The notes: generated from the letters alone by a model not told the origin. A stretch of DNA of 64,000 bases from Sphingorhabdus sp. EL138 (GCF_900258045.1 NZ_OGVD01000001.1:229001-293000); one strand, 5' to 3'. Counted from the stretch's first letter, positions 34,953 through 44,808 are shown. Numbers and translations: made by a program.

Positions 34953-35663
34953 ATGATGAACAATTGCGAACAATGTGTTGTCAAAAACAAGGCCATTTGT
35001 TCGGCATTGGACCCGGACGAACTGATCGCAATCAATCGGCTCTCCCGCAAAGTCTCCATCAAGGCGGGGCAGGCTTTGATATGGGAGGGTGACGATAGCC
35101 TGATCGTGGCCAATGTTGTGGAAGGGGCGTTTAAACTGACCTCGTCTCTGGAAGACGGCCGCGAGCAAATTATCGGCTTGCTCTACCCGTCCGATTTTGT
35201 CGGGCGCCCGTTCGGTGACAGGAATGAATATACGGTAACCGCTCTTGCAGATTCGAAAGTCTGTGTTTTCTCGCGCTCCGATTTCGACCAGTTTGTTCGT
35301 GAACATCCTGACCTCGAACATAAATTACTGCAGCGCACGTTAGTTGAACTCGACCGCGTTCGACGGTCTATGTTGATGTTGGGACGGAAAACAGCTCCAG
35401 AGCGCGTGGCGTCTTTCCTGCTGGAAATGTCGGATCGGCTGGCGGATGCCAGTTGCAGCGTCGTCGGCGGCAGTCTTCAACAATTCGCGCTGCCTTTCGG
35501 CCGTCAGCAGGTAGCGGATATATTGGGCCTGACCATTGAAACGGTGAGCCGTCAAATGACCCAATTGAAAAAGAATGAAGTGATCGCACTCCCCGATCAC
35601 CGCAATGTCCAGATACTGGATGCGAACCGCTTGCATGATATTGCCGATGCTGGATCAAGCTAG
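34953..35663 (+). CDS. FNR-type oxygen-sensing regulator (Crp/Fnr family)
   Basis: 236 residues. The N-terminal cysteines C5-x2-C8-x7-C16 plus a fourth at about 104 (DSKVCVFS) match the [4Fe-4S] ligands of FnrL, so it should be active only without oxygen. A cyclic-nucleotide-binding fold and dimer helix lead to the HTH GRQQVADILGLTIETVSRQM, whose ETVSR recognises TTGAT half-sites. The first two codons are both ATG. The gene sits directly before the cbb3 oxidase operon, which carries a perfect FNR box. Confidence 0.9.
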   Translation: MMNNCEQCVVKNKAICSALDPDELIAINRLSRKVSIKAGQALIWEGDDSLIVANVVEGAFKLTSSLEDGREQIIGLLYPSDFVGRPFGDRNEYTVTALADSKVCVFSRSDFDQFVREHPDLEHKLLQRTLVELDRVRRSMLMLGRKTAPERVASFLLEMSDRLADASCSVVGGSLQQFALPFGRQQVADILGLTIETVSRQMTQLKKNEVIALPDHRNVQILDANRLHDIADAGSS

Positions 35664-35744
35664 GTCGGGCAGATCGATAAATGAAGCTGCATCCTTGCGG
35701 GAACGTTGTTTCAACAAAAACGATTTGGCAAAGAGTTTGTTGCG

Positions 35745-35758
35745 TTGATCTAGATCAA
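35745..35758. promoter_or_regulatory. Perfect FNR box upstream of ccoN
   Basis: TTGATCTAGATCAA is a full palindrome and an exact match to the FNR consensus TTGAT-N4-ATCAA. It lies 78 bases before the ccoN ATG and 82 bases after the end of the FNR-type gene. The regulator's ETVSR recognition helix fits this site. It predicts induction of the oxidase at low oxygen. Confidence 0.88.
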
Positions 35759-35836
35759 TGTGAATGACTGTCTGGCCTGCCATGCCGCTTCCTGTTGAAG
35801 ACGATTTTTTGAATCGTCCATACAGGGAAGGACATC

Positions 35837-37507
35837 ATGGATACGCTCTTATTAAAGGCTGGCGGCTGGCTGGCTATCGTGTTTTTTGCGTTTATTGCAA
35901 TGGTTCTGGCGGCAGATGCCGGATTTGCCGTGCATATGGCAATTATCGCTTTGGCTGCCGGGATCACTCTTTGGGTGACCATCAACAAGGCAGACTATGC
36001 TGCCATTGGACGCGGTATATTAAAAGCCCCCGCCGATCCCGGTATTTATGATGACGATCCGATCCGCTGGGGCGTGATCGCGACTATTTTCTGGGGTATT
36101 GCCGGTTTCTTGGTTGGGCTTATCATTGCCCTGCAACTTGCGTTTCCGGTGCTTAATCTGAATTTTGAATATACCACATTTGGTCGTTTGCGGCCCCTCC
36201 ATACATCTGCCGTTATTTTCGCTTTTGGAGGCAATGCGCTGATCGCGACAAGCTATTATGTCGTACAGCGTACATGCCGGGCGAGGTTGGCCTTCCCTGG
36301 CCTCGCCCGTTTTGTTTTCTGGGGTTACCAGCTGTTCATCGTGCTGGCGGCCACAGGTTATCTGATGGGAGTTACCCAGTCCAAGGAATATGCCGAACCC
36401 GAATGGTATGTCGATCTTTGGTTGACCATCGTCTGGTTGTGTTATGCAGCAGTCTTCATTGGTACAATCGTACGTCGGTCCGAGCCGCATATCTATGTCG
36501 CCAACTGGTTCTATCTGTCATTCATCCTGACCATTGCCATGCTGCATGTCGTGAACGGCTTGTCCATGCCGGTCAGCCTGCTGGGTTCGAAAAGCTATGC
36601 CGCTTTTGCTGGCGTGCAGGATGCGCTGACCCAATGGTGGTATGGCCATAACGCGGTTGGGTTCTTCCTGACGGCAGGCTTCTTGGCAATGATGTACTAT
36701 TTCGTGCCGAAACAGGCAGAGAGACCGGTTTATAGCTACCGACTGTCGATCATCCACTTCTGGTCCTTGATCTTCCTCTATATCTGGGCAGGACCACATC
36801 ATCTTCATTACACGGCGCTGCCCGACTGGGCACAGACGCTCGGCATGGTCTTCTCGGTCGTGCTGTGGATGCCGAGTTGGGGTGGAATGATCAACGGCCT
36901 GATGACCCTGAACGGGGCATGGGACAAAATCCGTACTGATCCCATCATTCGGATGATGGTCCTTGCACTCGCCTTCTATGGCATGAGCACGTTTGAAGGT
37001 CCGATGATGTCAATCAAAGCCGTGAACAGCCTGTCGCATTACACCGACTGGACAATTGGCCATGTGCATAGCGGTGCACTGGGCTGGAACGGCATGATCA
37101 CCTTCGCATGCCTTTACTATCTCGTCCCGCGCCTGTGGGGCAAAGAGCGGCTTTATTCGCTGCGCATGGTGAACTGGCACTTCTGGCTCGCGACGCTGGG
37201 TATCGTTCTCTACGCCGCGTCAATGTGGGTAGCCGGTATCATGCAGGGTCTGATGTGGCGCGAATATGGTGATGATGGCTATCTGGTTTACGCTTTCTCC
37301 GAAGTCGTATCCGCGATGCTGCCCATGTATCTGATCCGTGCGGCGGGCGGGCTGCTCTATCTCGCTGGTGCCATCGTGCTGGTCTACAATGTCTGGATGA
37401 CGATTGCAGGCAAGCAGCGCGAAGAAAAACCCATGACCGAAACGCCTTATGACGAGGCCGCGGATAAGCCGATTGTAGGAAAACCTGCAATTGAGCCAGC
37501 AGAATAA
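35837..37507 (+). CDS. ccoN: cbb3-type cytochrome c oxidase subunit I
   Basis: 556 residues, about 12-13 membrane spans. The heme-copper ligands are present: low-spin heme His in [18 protein letters not shown], CuB histidines in [15 protein letters not shown], and heme ligands in [30 protein letters not shown] precedes the ATG. Catalytic core of the high-affinity proton-pumping oxidase used at low oxygen. A short cytosolic tail ([20 protein letters not shown]) follows the last span. First gene of a tight cluster. Confidence 0.96.
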   Translation: MDTLLLKAGGWLAIVFFAFIAMVLAADAGFAVHMAIIALAAGITLWVTINKADYAAIGRGILKAPADPGIYDDDPIRWGVIATIFWGIAGFLVGLIIALQLAFPVLNLNFEYTTFGRLRPLHTSAVIFAFGGNALIATSYYVVQRTCRARLAFPGLARFVFWGYQLFIVLAATGYLMGVTQSKEYAEPEWYVDLWLTIVWLCYAAVFIGTIVRRSEPHIYVANWFYLSFILTIAMLHVVNGLSMPVSLLGSKSYAAFAGVQDALTQWWYGHNAVGFFLTAGFLAMMYYFVPKQAERPVYSYRLSIIHFWSLIFLYIWAGPHHLHYTALPDWAQTLGMVFSVVLWMPSWGGMINGLMTLNGAWDKIRTDPIIRMMVLALAFYGMSTFEGPMMSIKAVNSLSHYTDWTIGHVHSGALGWNGMITFACLYYLVPRLWGKERLYSLRMVNWHFWLATLGIVLYAASMWVAGIMQGLMWREYGDDGYLVYAFSEVVSAMLPMYLIRAAGGLLYLAGAIVLVYNVWMTIAGKQREEKPMTETPYDEAADKPIVGKPAIEPAE

Positions 37508-37520
37508 GGGAGGCGAGAAC

Positions 37521-38255
37521 ATGTCCGGTTTTGCTAAACATCACAAGAAACTCGAACGCAACGTCACCCTGCTGGGTCTGGCCGCCTTTGTCACTGTAGC
37601 GATTGGCGGGATCGTCGAGATCGCACCGCTCTTCTGGATCGATAACACGATTGAGAAAGTCGAAGGCGTACGGCCCTATACCCCGCTCGAACTGGCAGGG
37701 CGCAACATCTACATACGAGAAGGCTGCTACAGTTGTCACAGCCAGATGGTAAGACCTTTCCGCGATGAGGTGGAGCGCTATGGTCACTACAGTCTGGCGG
37801 CGGAAAGCATGTATGACCATCCTTTCCAGTGGGGTTCCAAACGAACCGGCCCCGATCTGGCCAGGGTTGGTGGACGATATTCGGATGAATGGCATGTCCA
37901 GCATCTGATTGATCCCCGCTCGGTGGTGCCGGAATCGATCATGCCGCCTTACGCGTTTCTGGCTGAGAAAGATCTGAAAGCTGGTGATATGGTCAAGCAT
38001 CTGACGGCTCAGCGTCGTGTCGGCGTTCCCTATACTGACGAAGCGATTGCGGCGGCCAACGATGATTTGATGGCGCAGGCCGATCCAACAGCATCAACTA
38101 CCGATTTGGAGAAACGCTACCCTAAAGCGCAAGTTCGCGATTTTGACGGCGACCCTGACCGGTTGACAGAGATGGATGCGCTCGTGGCCTATTTGCAGAT
38201 GATCGGCACGCTTGTCGATTTTGAAGCAGGCGAGGCACAGGAGCAACCGCGATGA
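37521..38255 (+). CDS. ccoO: cbb3-type cytochrome c oxidase subunit II (monoheme)
   Basis: 244 residues from the ATG at 37521, with AGGGAGGCGAG just before it. One N-terminal span ([20 protein letters not shown]) and one heme-c site CYSCH inside [20 protein letters not shown]. The distal Met is likely in [11 protein letters not shown]. CcoO passes electrons from CcoP to CcoN. It starts 13 bases after ccoN and overlaps ccoQ by four bases. Confidence 0.95.
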   Translation: MSGFAKHHKKLERNVTLLGLAAFVTVAIGGIVEIAPLFWIDNTIEKVEGVRPYTPLELAGRNIYIREGCYSCHSQMVRPFRDEVERYGHYSLAAESMYDHPFQWGSKRTGPDLARVGGRYSDEWHVQHLIDPRSVVPESIMPPYAFLAEKDLKAGDMVKHLTAQRRVGVPYTDEAIAAANDDLMAQADPTASTTDLEKRYPKAQVRDFDGDPDRLTEMDALVAYLQMIGTLVDFEAGEAQEQPR

Positions 38256-38413
38256 GTTATGAGGCACTCAGGCATTTTGCGGATAGTTGGGGGTTGCTGT
38301 TTCTGGGCATTATTTTCCTGACCATGATCGGCTGGACCTTCCGGCCTGGATCGGGACGAAAACACGAAGAAGCGGCGCATATGATCTTTGAAGAGGATCA
38401 CGAAGATGGTTGA
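38252..38413 (+). CDS. ccoQ: cbb3 oxidase small subunit CcoQ
   Basis: 53 residues, below usual length cut-offs. Its ATG overlaps the ccoO stop (ATGA), and its end overlaps ccoP by eight bases. A single membrane span ([18 protein letters not shown]) is followed by a basic then acidic tail ([14 protein letters not shown], then FEEDHEDG), the standard CcoQ layout. CcoQ stabilises the core complex or relays signals from it. Position and sequence together make this secure. Confidence 0.88.
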   Translation: MSYEALRHFADSWGLLFLGIIFLTMIGWTFRPGSGRKHEEAAHMIFEEDHEDG

Positions 38414-39359
38414 TAAACAGAGAATTGACGAAGCAACGGGCACCCAGACGGTTGGCCATGAATGGGATGGTATTGAGGAACTCGATACCCCCATGCCGCG
38501 CTGGTGGCTGTGGACTCTATATGCGACAATTATCTGGGGTCTCGTCTATGTTGTGCTTTATCCGGCATGGCCAATGGTCAACAGCGCAACCGAAGGCGTA
38601 CTCGGCTGGTCCAGTCGCGGCGACTATCAAAAGGCATTGGCAGCTCGTGAAGCCGAGTTGGAACCGATCCGGCAAGCTCTGGTAAAAACAGACATCCATG
38701 ACTTGCCCAACAATCCAGAACTGCTCAATGAAGCAGTACAGGGCGGCCGTTCCGCTTTTAAAGTCCACTGTGTGCAATGCCATGGCTCAGGCGCTGCGGG
38801 TTCCAAGGGCTATCCCAATCTGAATGACGACGAATGGCTTTGGGGCGGGGATATGGAAGCGATTGAATATACGCTGGTCCACGGCATCCGTAATCCCGAC
38901 CATGATGAAACGCGTTTTTCCCAGATGCCCGCTTTTGGCCGGGACGGGATATTGCAATCGAATGAAATTCAGGATCTGGTTTCCTATGTCCGGGTGCTCA
39001 GTGATCGCGAACAACAAAGCGCATCGTCAAACCGGGGTGCGGCACTGTTTGAGATCAATTGCACGGTATGTCATGGCAATGATGCCAAAGGCGACCGAAC
39101 GCAGGGCGCACCCAACCTGACCGACGCCATCAATCTTTATGGTCTGGATCGTGCCTCGCTGACTGACACGATCACTAATAGTCGTTATGGTGTAATGCCA
39201 CGCTGGGGCCATCGGTTGGATGCAGCGACTATCAGGATGCTGACGGCCTACGTACATTCACTGGGTGGCGGCGAAGCTGCGCCGGTATCAGAGGATACTG
39301 CGACTGAGCAAGCGGCAATAGCCACTGAGGCGGAGACTCCGGTAGATGAGCAATCCTAA
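38406..39359 (+). CDS. ccoP: cbb3-type cytochrome c oxidase subunit III (diheme)
   Basis: 317 residues from the ATG at 38406, with GAGGA eight bases upstream. An N-terminal signature (HEWDGIEELDTPMPRWWLWT) and one span precede two heme-c domains: CVQCH at about 124 and CTVCH at about 217. It accepts electrons from soluble cytochrome c. The C-terminal tail is acidic (EDTATEQAAIATEAETPVDE), unlike many homologues, and its last codons overlap ccoG by 14 bases. Confidence 0.95.
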   Translation: MVDKQRIDEATGTQTVGHEWDGIEELDTPMPRWWLWTLYATIIWGLVYVVLYPAWPMVNSATEGVLGWSSRGDYQKALAAREAELEPIRQALVKTDIHDLPNNPELLNEAVQGGRSAFKVHCVQCHGSGAAGSKGYPNLNDDEWLWGGDMEAIEYTLVHGIRNPDHDETRFSQMPAFGRDGILQSNEIQDLVSYVRVLSDREQQSASSNRGAALFEINCTVCHGNDAKGDRTQGAPNLTDAINLYGLDRASLTDTITNSRYGVMPRWGHRLDAATIRMLTAYVHSLGGGEAAPVSEDTATEQAAIATEAETPVDEQS

Positions 39360-40803
39360 CGAAATTCTTGATCCGCAACTGCAGCTTTATGAAAAGCGCA
39401 AGGGCGTTTATCCCAAGGCAGTAGATGGTACGTTCCGACGGCTGAAATGGGCGATCATGGCGGTGACGTTGGCGATCTACTACATCACCCCTTGGATTCG
39501 TTGGGATCGCGGTCCTTACGCGCCGGATCAGGCGGTATTGGTCGATTTGGCGAACCGCCGCTTTTTCATGTTCGGGATCGAAATCTGGCCGCATGAATTT
39601 TACTATGTGGCTGGCATGCTGGTCATGGCGGGCATTGGCCTGTTTCTGGTCACTTCTGCAGTGGGCCGGGCGTGGTGTGGCTATTCATGCCCGCAGACGG
39701 TCTGGACAGATCTGTTCCAGCATATCGAGCGTGCGATTGACGGCGACCGCAATGCTCAATTTCGTTTGCAGGACGCCCCCTGGGGACCAAAGAAAATATT
39801 CAAACGGTTGAGCAAGTGGACAATATGGTTGCTGGTTGCATTGGCCACTGGCGGTGCGTGGATATTCTATTTTGCCGACGCCCCGACCCTGGCAGGGGAC
39901 TTCTTTTCGGGCGAAGCGGCCTTTGTCGCTTATGCCACCGTCGGCGTTTTGACAGCGACGACATTTATTTTTGGCGGTTTCATGCGTGAACAAGTGTGCG
40001 TCTACATGTGTCCCTGGCCGCGGATTCAAGCCGCAATGATGGACGAAAAGTCACTGACGGTGACTTACAAGGACTGGCGCGGCGAGCCTCGTGGCAGTGT
40101 CAAAAAAGCCGAAGCACAGCCCGGCAGCTTTGGTGACTGTATCGACTGCAATCAATGCGTTGCAGTCTGCCCGACTGGAATTGATATACGCGAAGGACCG
40201 CAAATTGGCTGCATAACGTGTGCTCTGTGCATTGATGCCTGTGACAAGGTAATGGATCAAGTGGGTCGTCCACGCGGATTGATTGACTATGTCACAGAAG
40301 AAGATGCCGAGTTGGAAAAGGCCGGCCAATCCCATACCCCGGTCCTGAAAACACTCTTTCGTCCGCGTACTCTCCTCTATTTCTCTGTCTGGGGTGCAAT
40401 TGGTCTCGCAATGCTCTTTGCCGTCGGCAACCGCACGCGTATTGATATCAGTGCCAATCATGATCGCAATCCGCTCTATGTACAGCTCGCTGACGGCGCT
40501 GTCCGCAACGCCTATACCGCCAATTTGCGAAATATGGAGAACCGGCCACGCACGATGGAAATTTCCATGTCAGGCCTCGGACAGGCTGTGCTATGGTCAG
40601 GTGAAGGATCGCGGGAGACAGCTGGCCAGACCGTAACGGTCGAGGTCCCGGCTGACAGCGTCGGCAGGGTTAGGCTATTTGTTGCGGCACCTGGTGTCGG
40701 GCCTGAACGGGAAGAATTTGTACTGACCGTCGAGGCCGCAGATGACCGGACAGCGCAGGATAGCCACAACGTCTTTTTTGAACGCCCGGAGAGTGCTGAA
40801 TGA
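39346..40803 (+). CDS. ccoG: Oxidase assembly protein CcoG (FixG/RdxA), polyferredoxin
   Basis: 485 residues. Membrane spans flank two cysteine clusters of 4Fe-4S type: CIDCNQCVAVCPTGIDIR and CITCALCIDACDK. There is also a membrane-embedded Cys pair (RAWCGYSCPQTVWTD) and QVCVYMCPWPRIQ. The C-terminal domain is Ig-like. CcoG is a cupric reductase that supplies Cu(I) for cbb3 assembly. It overlaps ccoP (14 bases) and ccoH (four bases). Confidence 0.95.
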   Translation: MSNPNEILDPQLQLYEKRKGVYPKAVDGTFRRLKWAIMAVTLAIYYITPWIRWDRGPYAPDQAVLVDLANRRFFMFGIEIWPHEFYYVAGMLVMAGIGLFLVTSAVGRAWCGYSCPQTVWTDLFQHIERAIDGDRNAQFRLQDAPWGPKKIFKRLSKWTIWLLVALATGGAWIFYFADAPTLAGDFFSGEAAFVAYATVGVLTATTFIFGGFMREQVCVYMCPWPRIQAAMMDEKSLTVTYKDWRGEPRGSVKKAEAQPGSFGDCIDCNQCVAVCPTGIDIREGPQIGCITCALCIDACDKVMDQVGRPRGLIDYVTEEDAELEKAGQSHTPVLKTLFRPRTLLYFSVWGAIGLAMLFAVGNRTRIDISANHDRNPLYVQLADGAVRNAYTANLRNMENRPRTMEISMSGLGQAVLWSGEGSRETAGQTVTVEVPADSVGRVRLFVAAPGVGPEREEFVLTVEAADDRTAQDSHNVFFERPESAE

Positions 40804-41276
40804 CCCCCGAACCCATCAAACCTAAGAATTTTACTGGCTATCATGCCACGGCCATGATCGTTGCCTTTTTCGTAGTGGTTGTCGCGGTGAACATGGTCAT
40901 GGCGCGCTTCGCTGTCTCGACTTTTAGCGGCACTTTGGTCGACAACACTTATGTTGCCAGCCAGAAGTACAACACCTGGCTAGAGGAAGCCCGCAAACAA
41001 CAGGCTCATGGTTGGACTAGCTCGAAGGTCATCCGTCTTCAGGAAAAAGTAGCCATGACTGTCCTGAAGGCCGACAATACACAGCTAGAGGATGCACAGA
41101 TCATAGCGGTTGCGGAACATCCGGTTGGGCGAACCGACCCGATCACCCTGCATTTTAAGCAAGACCAGACCGGAACATATATCAGCCGTGGCGTCTTGCC
41201 GGAAGGACGCTGGAAATTGCGGATCACAATCCTGCATCGCGGCAATAAAATGGCGCTGGCACAGGAAATATTTTGA
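40800..41276 (+). CDS. ccoH: FixH/CcoH family oxidase assembly protein
   Basis: 158 residues. One N-terminal span (HATAMIVAFFVVVVAVNMVM) and the FixH domain (TFSGTLVDNTYVASQKYNTW, a frequent family stretch). Needed for stable assembly of cbb3 oxidase. ATGA overlap with ccoG, and the ccoI TTG start overlaps its stop, so all three are translationally coupled. Confidence 0.88.
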   Translation: MTPEPIKPKNFTGYHATAMIVAFFVVVVAVNMVMARFAVSTFSGTLVDNTYVASQKYNTWLEEARKQQAHGWTSSKVIRLQEKVAMTVLKADNTQLEDAQIIAVAEHPVGRTDPITLHFKQDQTGTYISRGVLPEGRWKLRITILHRGNKMALAQEIF

Positions 41277-43405
41277 ACGCCGTCACCGATCTTGATGCCG
41301 CAAAGGCCGATAGCGTGGACAATATTGTCTCGCGTTTTGCCGTGCCCGCCATCCGCTGTGCCGGGTGCATCTCGAAGATCGAAAACGGCTTGGCCGGCGA
41401 GGATGACATATTGTCGGCCCGGGTCAATTTTTCGACCAAACAGGTTGCGGTCTCCCATCTGCCCGGCCTTCGCGAAGATGCTATCAAGCAAAAAATTGAG
41501 CGGCTGGGCTTTGATGCGCAGATATTGGCGGACAATCCTCTCGCAGAAGAAAAAGGCGGCACGGACAAGCTGATCCGCGCACTCGCCGTGGCCGGGTTTG
41601 GCATGATGAACATCATGTTATTGTCGGTCAGTGTCTGGTCTGGTGCGATGGGAACCACCCGAGATATGTTCCACTGGATATCGGCGTTGATCGCAATACC
41701 AGTGATCCTCTATTCCGGACGGCCCTTTTTCAGTTCCGCCTTCATGGCACTGCGTTACGGTCGCACCAATATGGATGTACCGATAACGATTGGTATCATC
41801 CTCGCCACTGGCCTCAGCCTTTTCGAAACCATGACCAGCGGCGCGCATGCCTATTTTGAAAGTGTGGTAATGTTGATCTTTTTCCTGCTCGCTGGACGGG
41901 TGCTCGACGGCATGATGCGAGACCGCGCGCGTGAGGGCATATCGGCACTGCTGAAACAGACCGCACCGGGCGCGATGGTGTTAAACGGCGATGGCACGAC
42001 CCGCTGGATCACGTCCAAGGAGCTGCGCCCGGATATGCGTATGGTGGTCGCGGCGGGCGATAATCTTGCTGCCGACGGCGTGATTGAACAAGGCAGTAGT
42101 AATTTTGACTTTGCCCTGATGACCGGTGAGAGCGAGCCGCAACATAAGGTATCAGGTGATCTGGTGCTTGCCGGAACGCTGAACCTGACCGCGCCGGTGA
42201 CTGTGCGGATTACAGCGGCGGGCGAGGATACCAGCCTGTCCGACATTGCGCGGTTAATGGATGAAGCCGGACAACAGCGCTCCTTTTATGTACGGGTCGC
42301 GGACAAGGCGGCGCGCTATTATGCGCCGGCCGTGCACAGCCTGGCGTTACTGGCTTTTATATTCTGGATGTTTGCCGGGGTCGGCTGGCACCAGTCTTTG
42401 CTGATTTCCGTGGCGGTGCTGATCATCACCTGCCCCTGCGCCTTGGGACTGGCAGTTCCCGCGGCGCAAGTGGTCGCATCCGGTGCGCTGTTGCGCAAGG
42501 GGGTTATGATCAAGGATGGTAGCGCCCTGGAACGACTGGCTGAGGCTGACCGTGTGCTGTTTGACAAGACCGGAACGCTGACCCTCGGCCGCCCAGTGCC
42601 GCTGAATCTCGATCATCTCTCTCCCCCCCAGAAACAGGTTGCGCTGGCGCTCGCTCAGGCCAGCAATCACCCTGTCAGCAAGGGGATCCGCAATGCGCTG
42701 CGGGCTGGAGACATCACCCCTGCCAATCTGGATGCGGTTGAAGAAGTGCCGGGCGAGGGTATGTCGGCGTCTTGGAGCGGCGCCCACGTTGCGCTTGGGA
42801 AACCGGTTAAGGTAGAAGATCATCTTTCCTGCCAATTGACGATTGGCGACGAGCATTTTGCCATAGAATTGCAGGATGATGTTCGTCCCGATGCTGTCAG
42901 CACGATTGACCGGCTGAACCAGCTTGGTCTGCCCGGGACCATTATATCCGGCGATAATGCTGCCTCGGTTGCGAAAATTTCTCGCGCCGTCGGCCTGACG
43001 GCTCAGGCAAGCGCCAGTCCCCAGGACAAGTTGCATTTGATTTCGAAGCTCAGTGCCAGCGGTTACAAGGTGTTGATGGTTGGCGATGGCCTGAACGACG
43101 GTCCGGCCCTTGCCGCTGCCCATGTCTCGATTGCGCCGGGTTCCGCCAGCGATGTCGGGCAACAAGCGGCGGACGCCGTTTTTACAAGCGATTCCTTTTT
43201 CCCGGTGGCGCTGGCGGTACAAACTGCTCAGCGCACGATGCAGATTGTCCGACAGAATTTTGTTCTTGCCATTGGCTATAACATATTGGCGGTTCCGCTA
43301 GCCTTGACCGGCATGGTCACACCTTTGATCGCGGCTATTGCCATGTCACTTTCATCGCTGATCGTAGTTGGTAATGCATTGCGATTGAACGGAGCTGCAA
43401 AATGA
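41273..43405 (+). CDS. ccoI: Copper-transporting P1B-type ATPase CcoI (FixI)
   Basis: 710 residues, starting with TTG at 41273 (AGGAAATATT upstream); the TTGA overlaps the ccoH stop. The N-terminal metal-binding domain has CAGC in AIRCAGCISKIENGL. The transmembrane metal site is ITCPCALGLAVP, the phosphorylation site FDKTGTLTLG, and the hinge MVGDGLNDGPALAAA. It delivers copper to the periplasmic side for the CuB centre. TTG starts are used elsewhere in this window too (the metalloprotease gene), so it is not suspicious. Confidence 0.94.
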   Translation: MNAVTDLDAAKADSVDNIVSRFAVPAIRCAGCISKIENGLAGEDDILSARVNFSTKQVAVSHLPGLREDAIKQKIERLGFDAQILADNPLAEEKGGTDKLIRALAVAGFGMMNIMLLSVSVWSGAMGTTRDMFHWISALIAIPVILYSGRPFFSSAFMALRYGRTNMDVPITIGIILATGLSLFETMTSGAHAYFESVVMLIFFLLAGRVLDGMMRDRAREGISALLKQTAPGAMVLNGDGTTRWITSKELRPDMRMVVAAGDNLAADGVIEQGSSNFDFALMTGESEPQHKVSGDLVLAGTLNLTAPVTVRITAAGEDTSLSDIARLMDEAGQQRSFYVRVADKAARYYAPAVHSLALLAFIFWMFAGVGWHQSLLISVAVLIITCPCALGLAVPAAQVVASGALLRKGVMIKDGSALERLAEADRVLFDKTGTLTLGRPVPLNLDHLSPPQKQVALALAQASNHPVSKGIRNALRAGDITPANLDAVEEVPGEGMSASWSGAHVALGKPVKVEDHLSCQLTIGDEHFAIELQDDVRPDAVSTIDRLNQLGLPGTIISGDNAASVAKISRAVGLTAQASASPQDKLHLISKLSASGYKVLMVGDGLNDGPALAAAHVSIAPGSASDVGQQAADAVFTSDSFFPVALAVQTAQRTMQIVRQNFVLAIGYNILAVPLALTGMVTPLIAAIAMSLSSLIVVGNALRLNGAAK

Positions 43406-43599
43406 GTGGCTTGGCCATCCTGATCCCCGTTGCTCTGTTGATGGGTCTTTCGGGCCTCGCCTTTTTCTTCTGGGCCATGCGCAACGGCCAGTTTGAGGAC
43501 CTTGATGGAGCAGCACAGCGCGTGTTGATTGATGATGAAGCGCAAGCGGCCGCCGCACAGGATGATGACAAGATGGATGAGAAACATGACAAAGCATAA
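43402..43599 (+). CDS. ccoS: cbb3-type oxidase assembly protein CcoS
   Basis: 65 residues; ATGA overlap with ccoI. One span (LAILIPVALLMGLSGLAFFF) followed by the family's WAMRNGQFEDLDGAAQRVL, then an acidic tail rich in Asp and Ala that reaches into the next frame. CcoS is required to insert heme and copper into CcoN. Confidence 0.92.
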   Translation: MSGLAILIPVALLMGLSGLAFFFWAMRNGQFEDLDGAAQRVLIDDEAQAAAAQDDDKMDEKHDKA

Positions 43600-43834
43600 A
43601 CAGCATAGCGCAACCGCGCTTTCAGGGGTCGCGATAGCGATGCTGGCTGTTGCCCCGCTGGCGCCGGCCAGCGGCATGATGAGCCTGTCAATATGCGGCG
43701 CAGATGGGGTTACCAGAACTGTCTCCGTCCCAATGGACCCGGAAGGGCAGGACGGTGATGATTGTGCGCAGGCTTGTCACGGCTTTTGTTCGCGCAAGCA
43801 GTCTCCGGAAGACAGTGACGAGACGGGCGATTGA
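43586..43834 (+). CDS. Small secreted Cys/His-rich protein at the end of the cco cluster
   Basis: 82 residues from the ATG at 43586, overlapping ccoS by 14 bases. An N-terminal signal peptide (MTKHKQHSATALSGVAIAML, cleavage near APASG) leaves a mature part of about 50 residues. The mature part has one Cys in LSICGADG and a cluster C-x3-CH-x2-C in DDCAQACHGFCSRKQ, then a polar, acidic tail. The cluster could hold a metal or form disulfides. Small CxxxCH-type secreted proteins near oxidase genes recur in sphingomonads as far as I recall, but I know of no assigned function. A copper-handling role is only suggested by position. Confidence 0.7.
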   Translation: MTKHKQHSATALSGVAIAMLAVAPLAPASGMMSLSICGADGVTRTVSVPMDPEGQDGDDCAQACHGFCSRKQSPEDSDETGD

Positions 43835-43936
43835 CCTGAACAATTTTGGCAATGGATCGGACATCAGCCGGATATGATGTTTGGATGTTTACAGGCACCG
43901 CCTTGCGCTCTTTTGTGTTAACTGCAACAAAAGCAT

Positions 43937-44800
43937 ATGCTCTTTGTCGAACAACATGAAGCGGTCATCAGGTTAACCGCCTTTGCCGGCATATTCCTGA
44001 TCATGGCCCTGCTTGAAATTGCAATGCCGCGCAAAACGCGCGTCGCGGCAAAAGGCATGCGCTGGTTCACCAACATATCGCTGGTCGTTATCAATACGTT
44101 TGCCCTGCGTCTCATCATGCCGATATTGGCGGTCGGGATGGCTCACTATGCCGACGCGCGCGGTTGGGGACTACTCGCCATAGCCGATCTACCTGTCTGG
44201 ATTGAGATTATCATCGCCTTCCTGCTGCTCGACATGCTCATCTATGCCCAGCATGTCGCATTCCACAAAGTCCCGATCTTTTGGCGCGTTCACAAAGTTC
44301 ATCATGCTGACCGCGACCTTGATGTAACCAGTGGCGCACGGTTTCATCCTGTAGAAGCCGTCTTGTCCATGGCCTATAAACTACTCTGTATTGCGTTGAT
44401 CGGGCCAGCTGCTTTCGCCGTATTCCTGTTCGAGGTCGTGCTGAACGCCGCCTCCATGTTCAATCATGCCAATGTAAGATTGCCGCTTGGCTTTGACCGG
44501 TTGCTGCGACTGTTCATCGTGACCCCGGACATGCACCGCGTGCATCATTCGGTCATAGAGCGGGAGACCAACAGCAATTATGGTTTCTTCCTGACCATCT
44601 GGGACCGCATGTTCGGAACCTATATTGCGCAGCCGGAAAAGGGGCACGATGATATGACCATTGGCCTGTCCGAATATCAGGACAGCAAGCCAGACAAGCT
44701 CATCTGGAGCCTTCTGATACCGTTTTCGCGGAACAAGGATGCCAAAAAAACAGGCGGCAACTCCGTCGAAGAGCGCCGCCCGGTTTTTAAGTCAGACTAA
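43937..44800 (+). CDS. Sterol desaturase / fatty acid hydroxylase family protein
   Basis: 287 residues, four or more membrane spans. The di-iron histidine boxes are HVAFH (HAFH-type), HKVHHADRDLDVT and HRVHHSVIERETNSNYG. These membrane oxygenases hydroxylate or desaturate lipids, for example sphingolipid acyl chains, carotenoids or hopanoids. The substrate is not readable here, though sphingolipid or carotenoid modification would fit a sphingomonad. It converges with rpoZ, stops eight bases apart. Confidence 0.88.
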   Translation: MLFVEQHEAVIRLTAFAGIFLIMALLEIAMPRKTRVAAKGMRWFTNISLVVINTFALRLIMPILAVGMAHYADARGWGLLAIADLPVWIEIIIAFLLLDMLIYAQHVAFHKVPIFWRVHKVHHADRDLDVTSGARFHPVEAVLSMAYKLLCIALIGPAAFAVFLFEVVLNAASMFNHANVRLPLGFDRLLRLFIVTPDMHRVHHSVIERETNSNYGFFLTIWDRMFGTYIAQPEKGHDDMTIGLSEYQDSKPDKLIWSLLIPFSRNKDAKKTGGNSVEERRPVFKSD

Positions 44801-44808
44801 TATGGCTA

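Noticed and set aside
35837-43599. fixGHIS-like names suggesting nitrogen fixation
   Set aside because: No nif genes and the genes sit in order with ccoNOQP, which is the respiratory oxidase.
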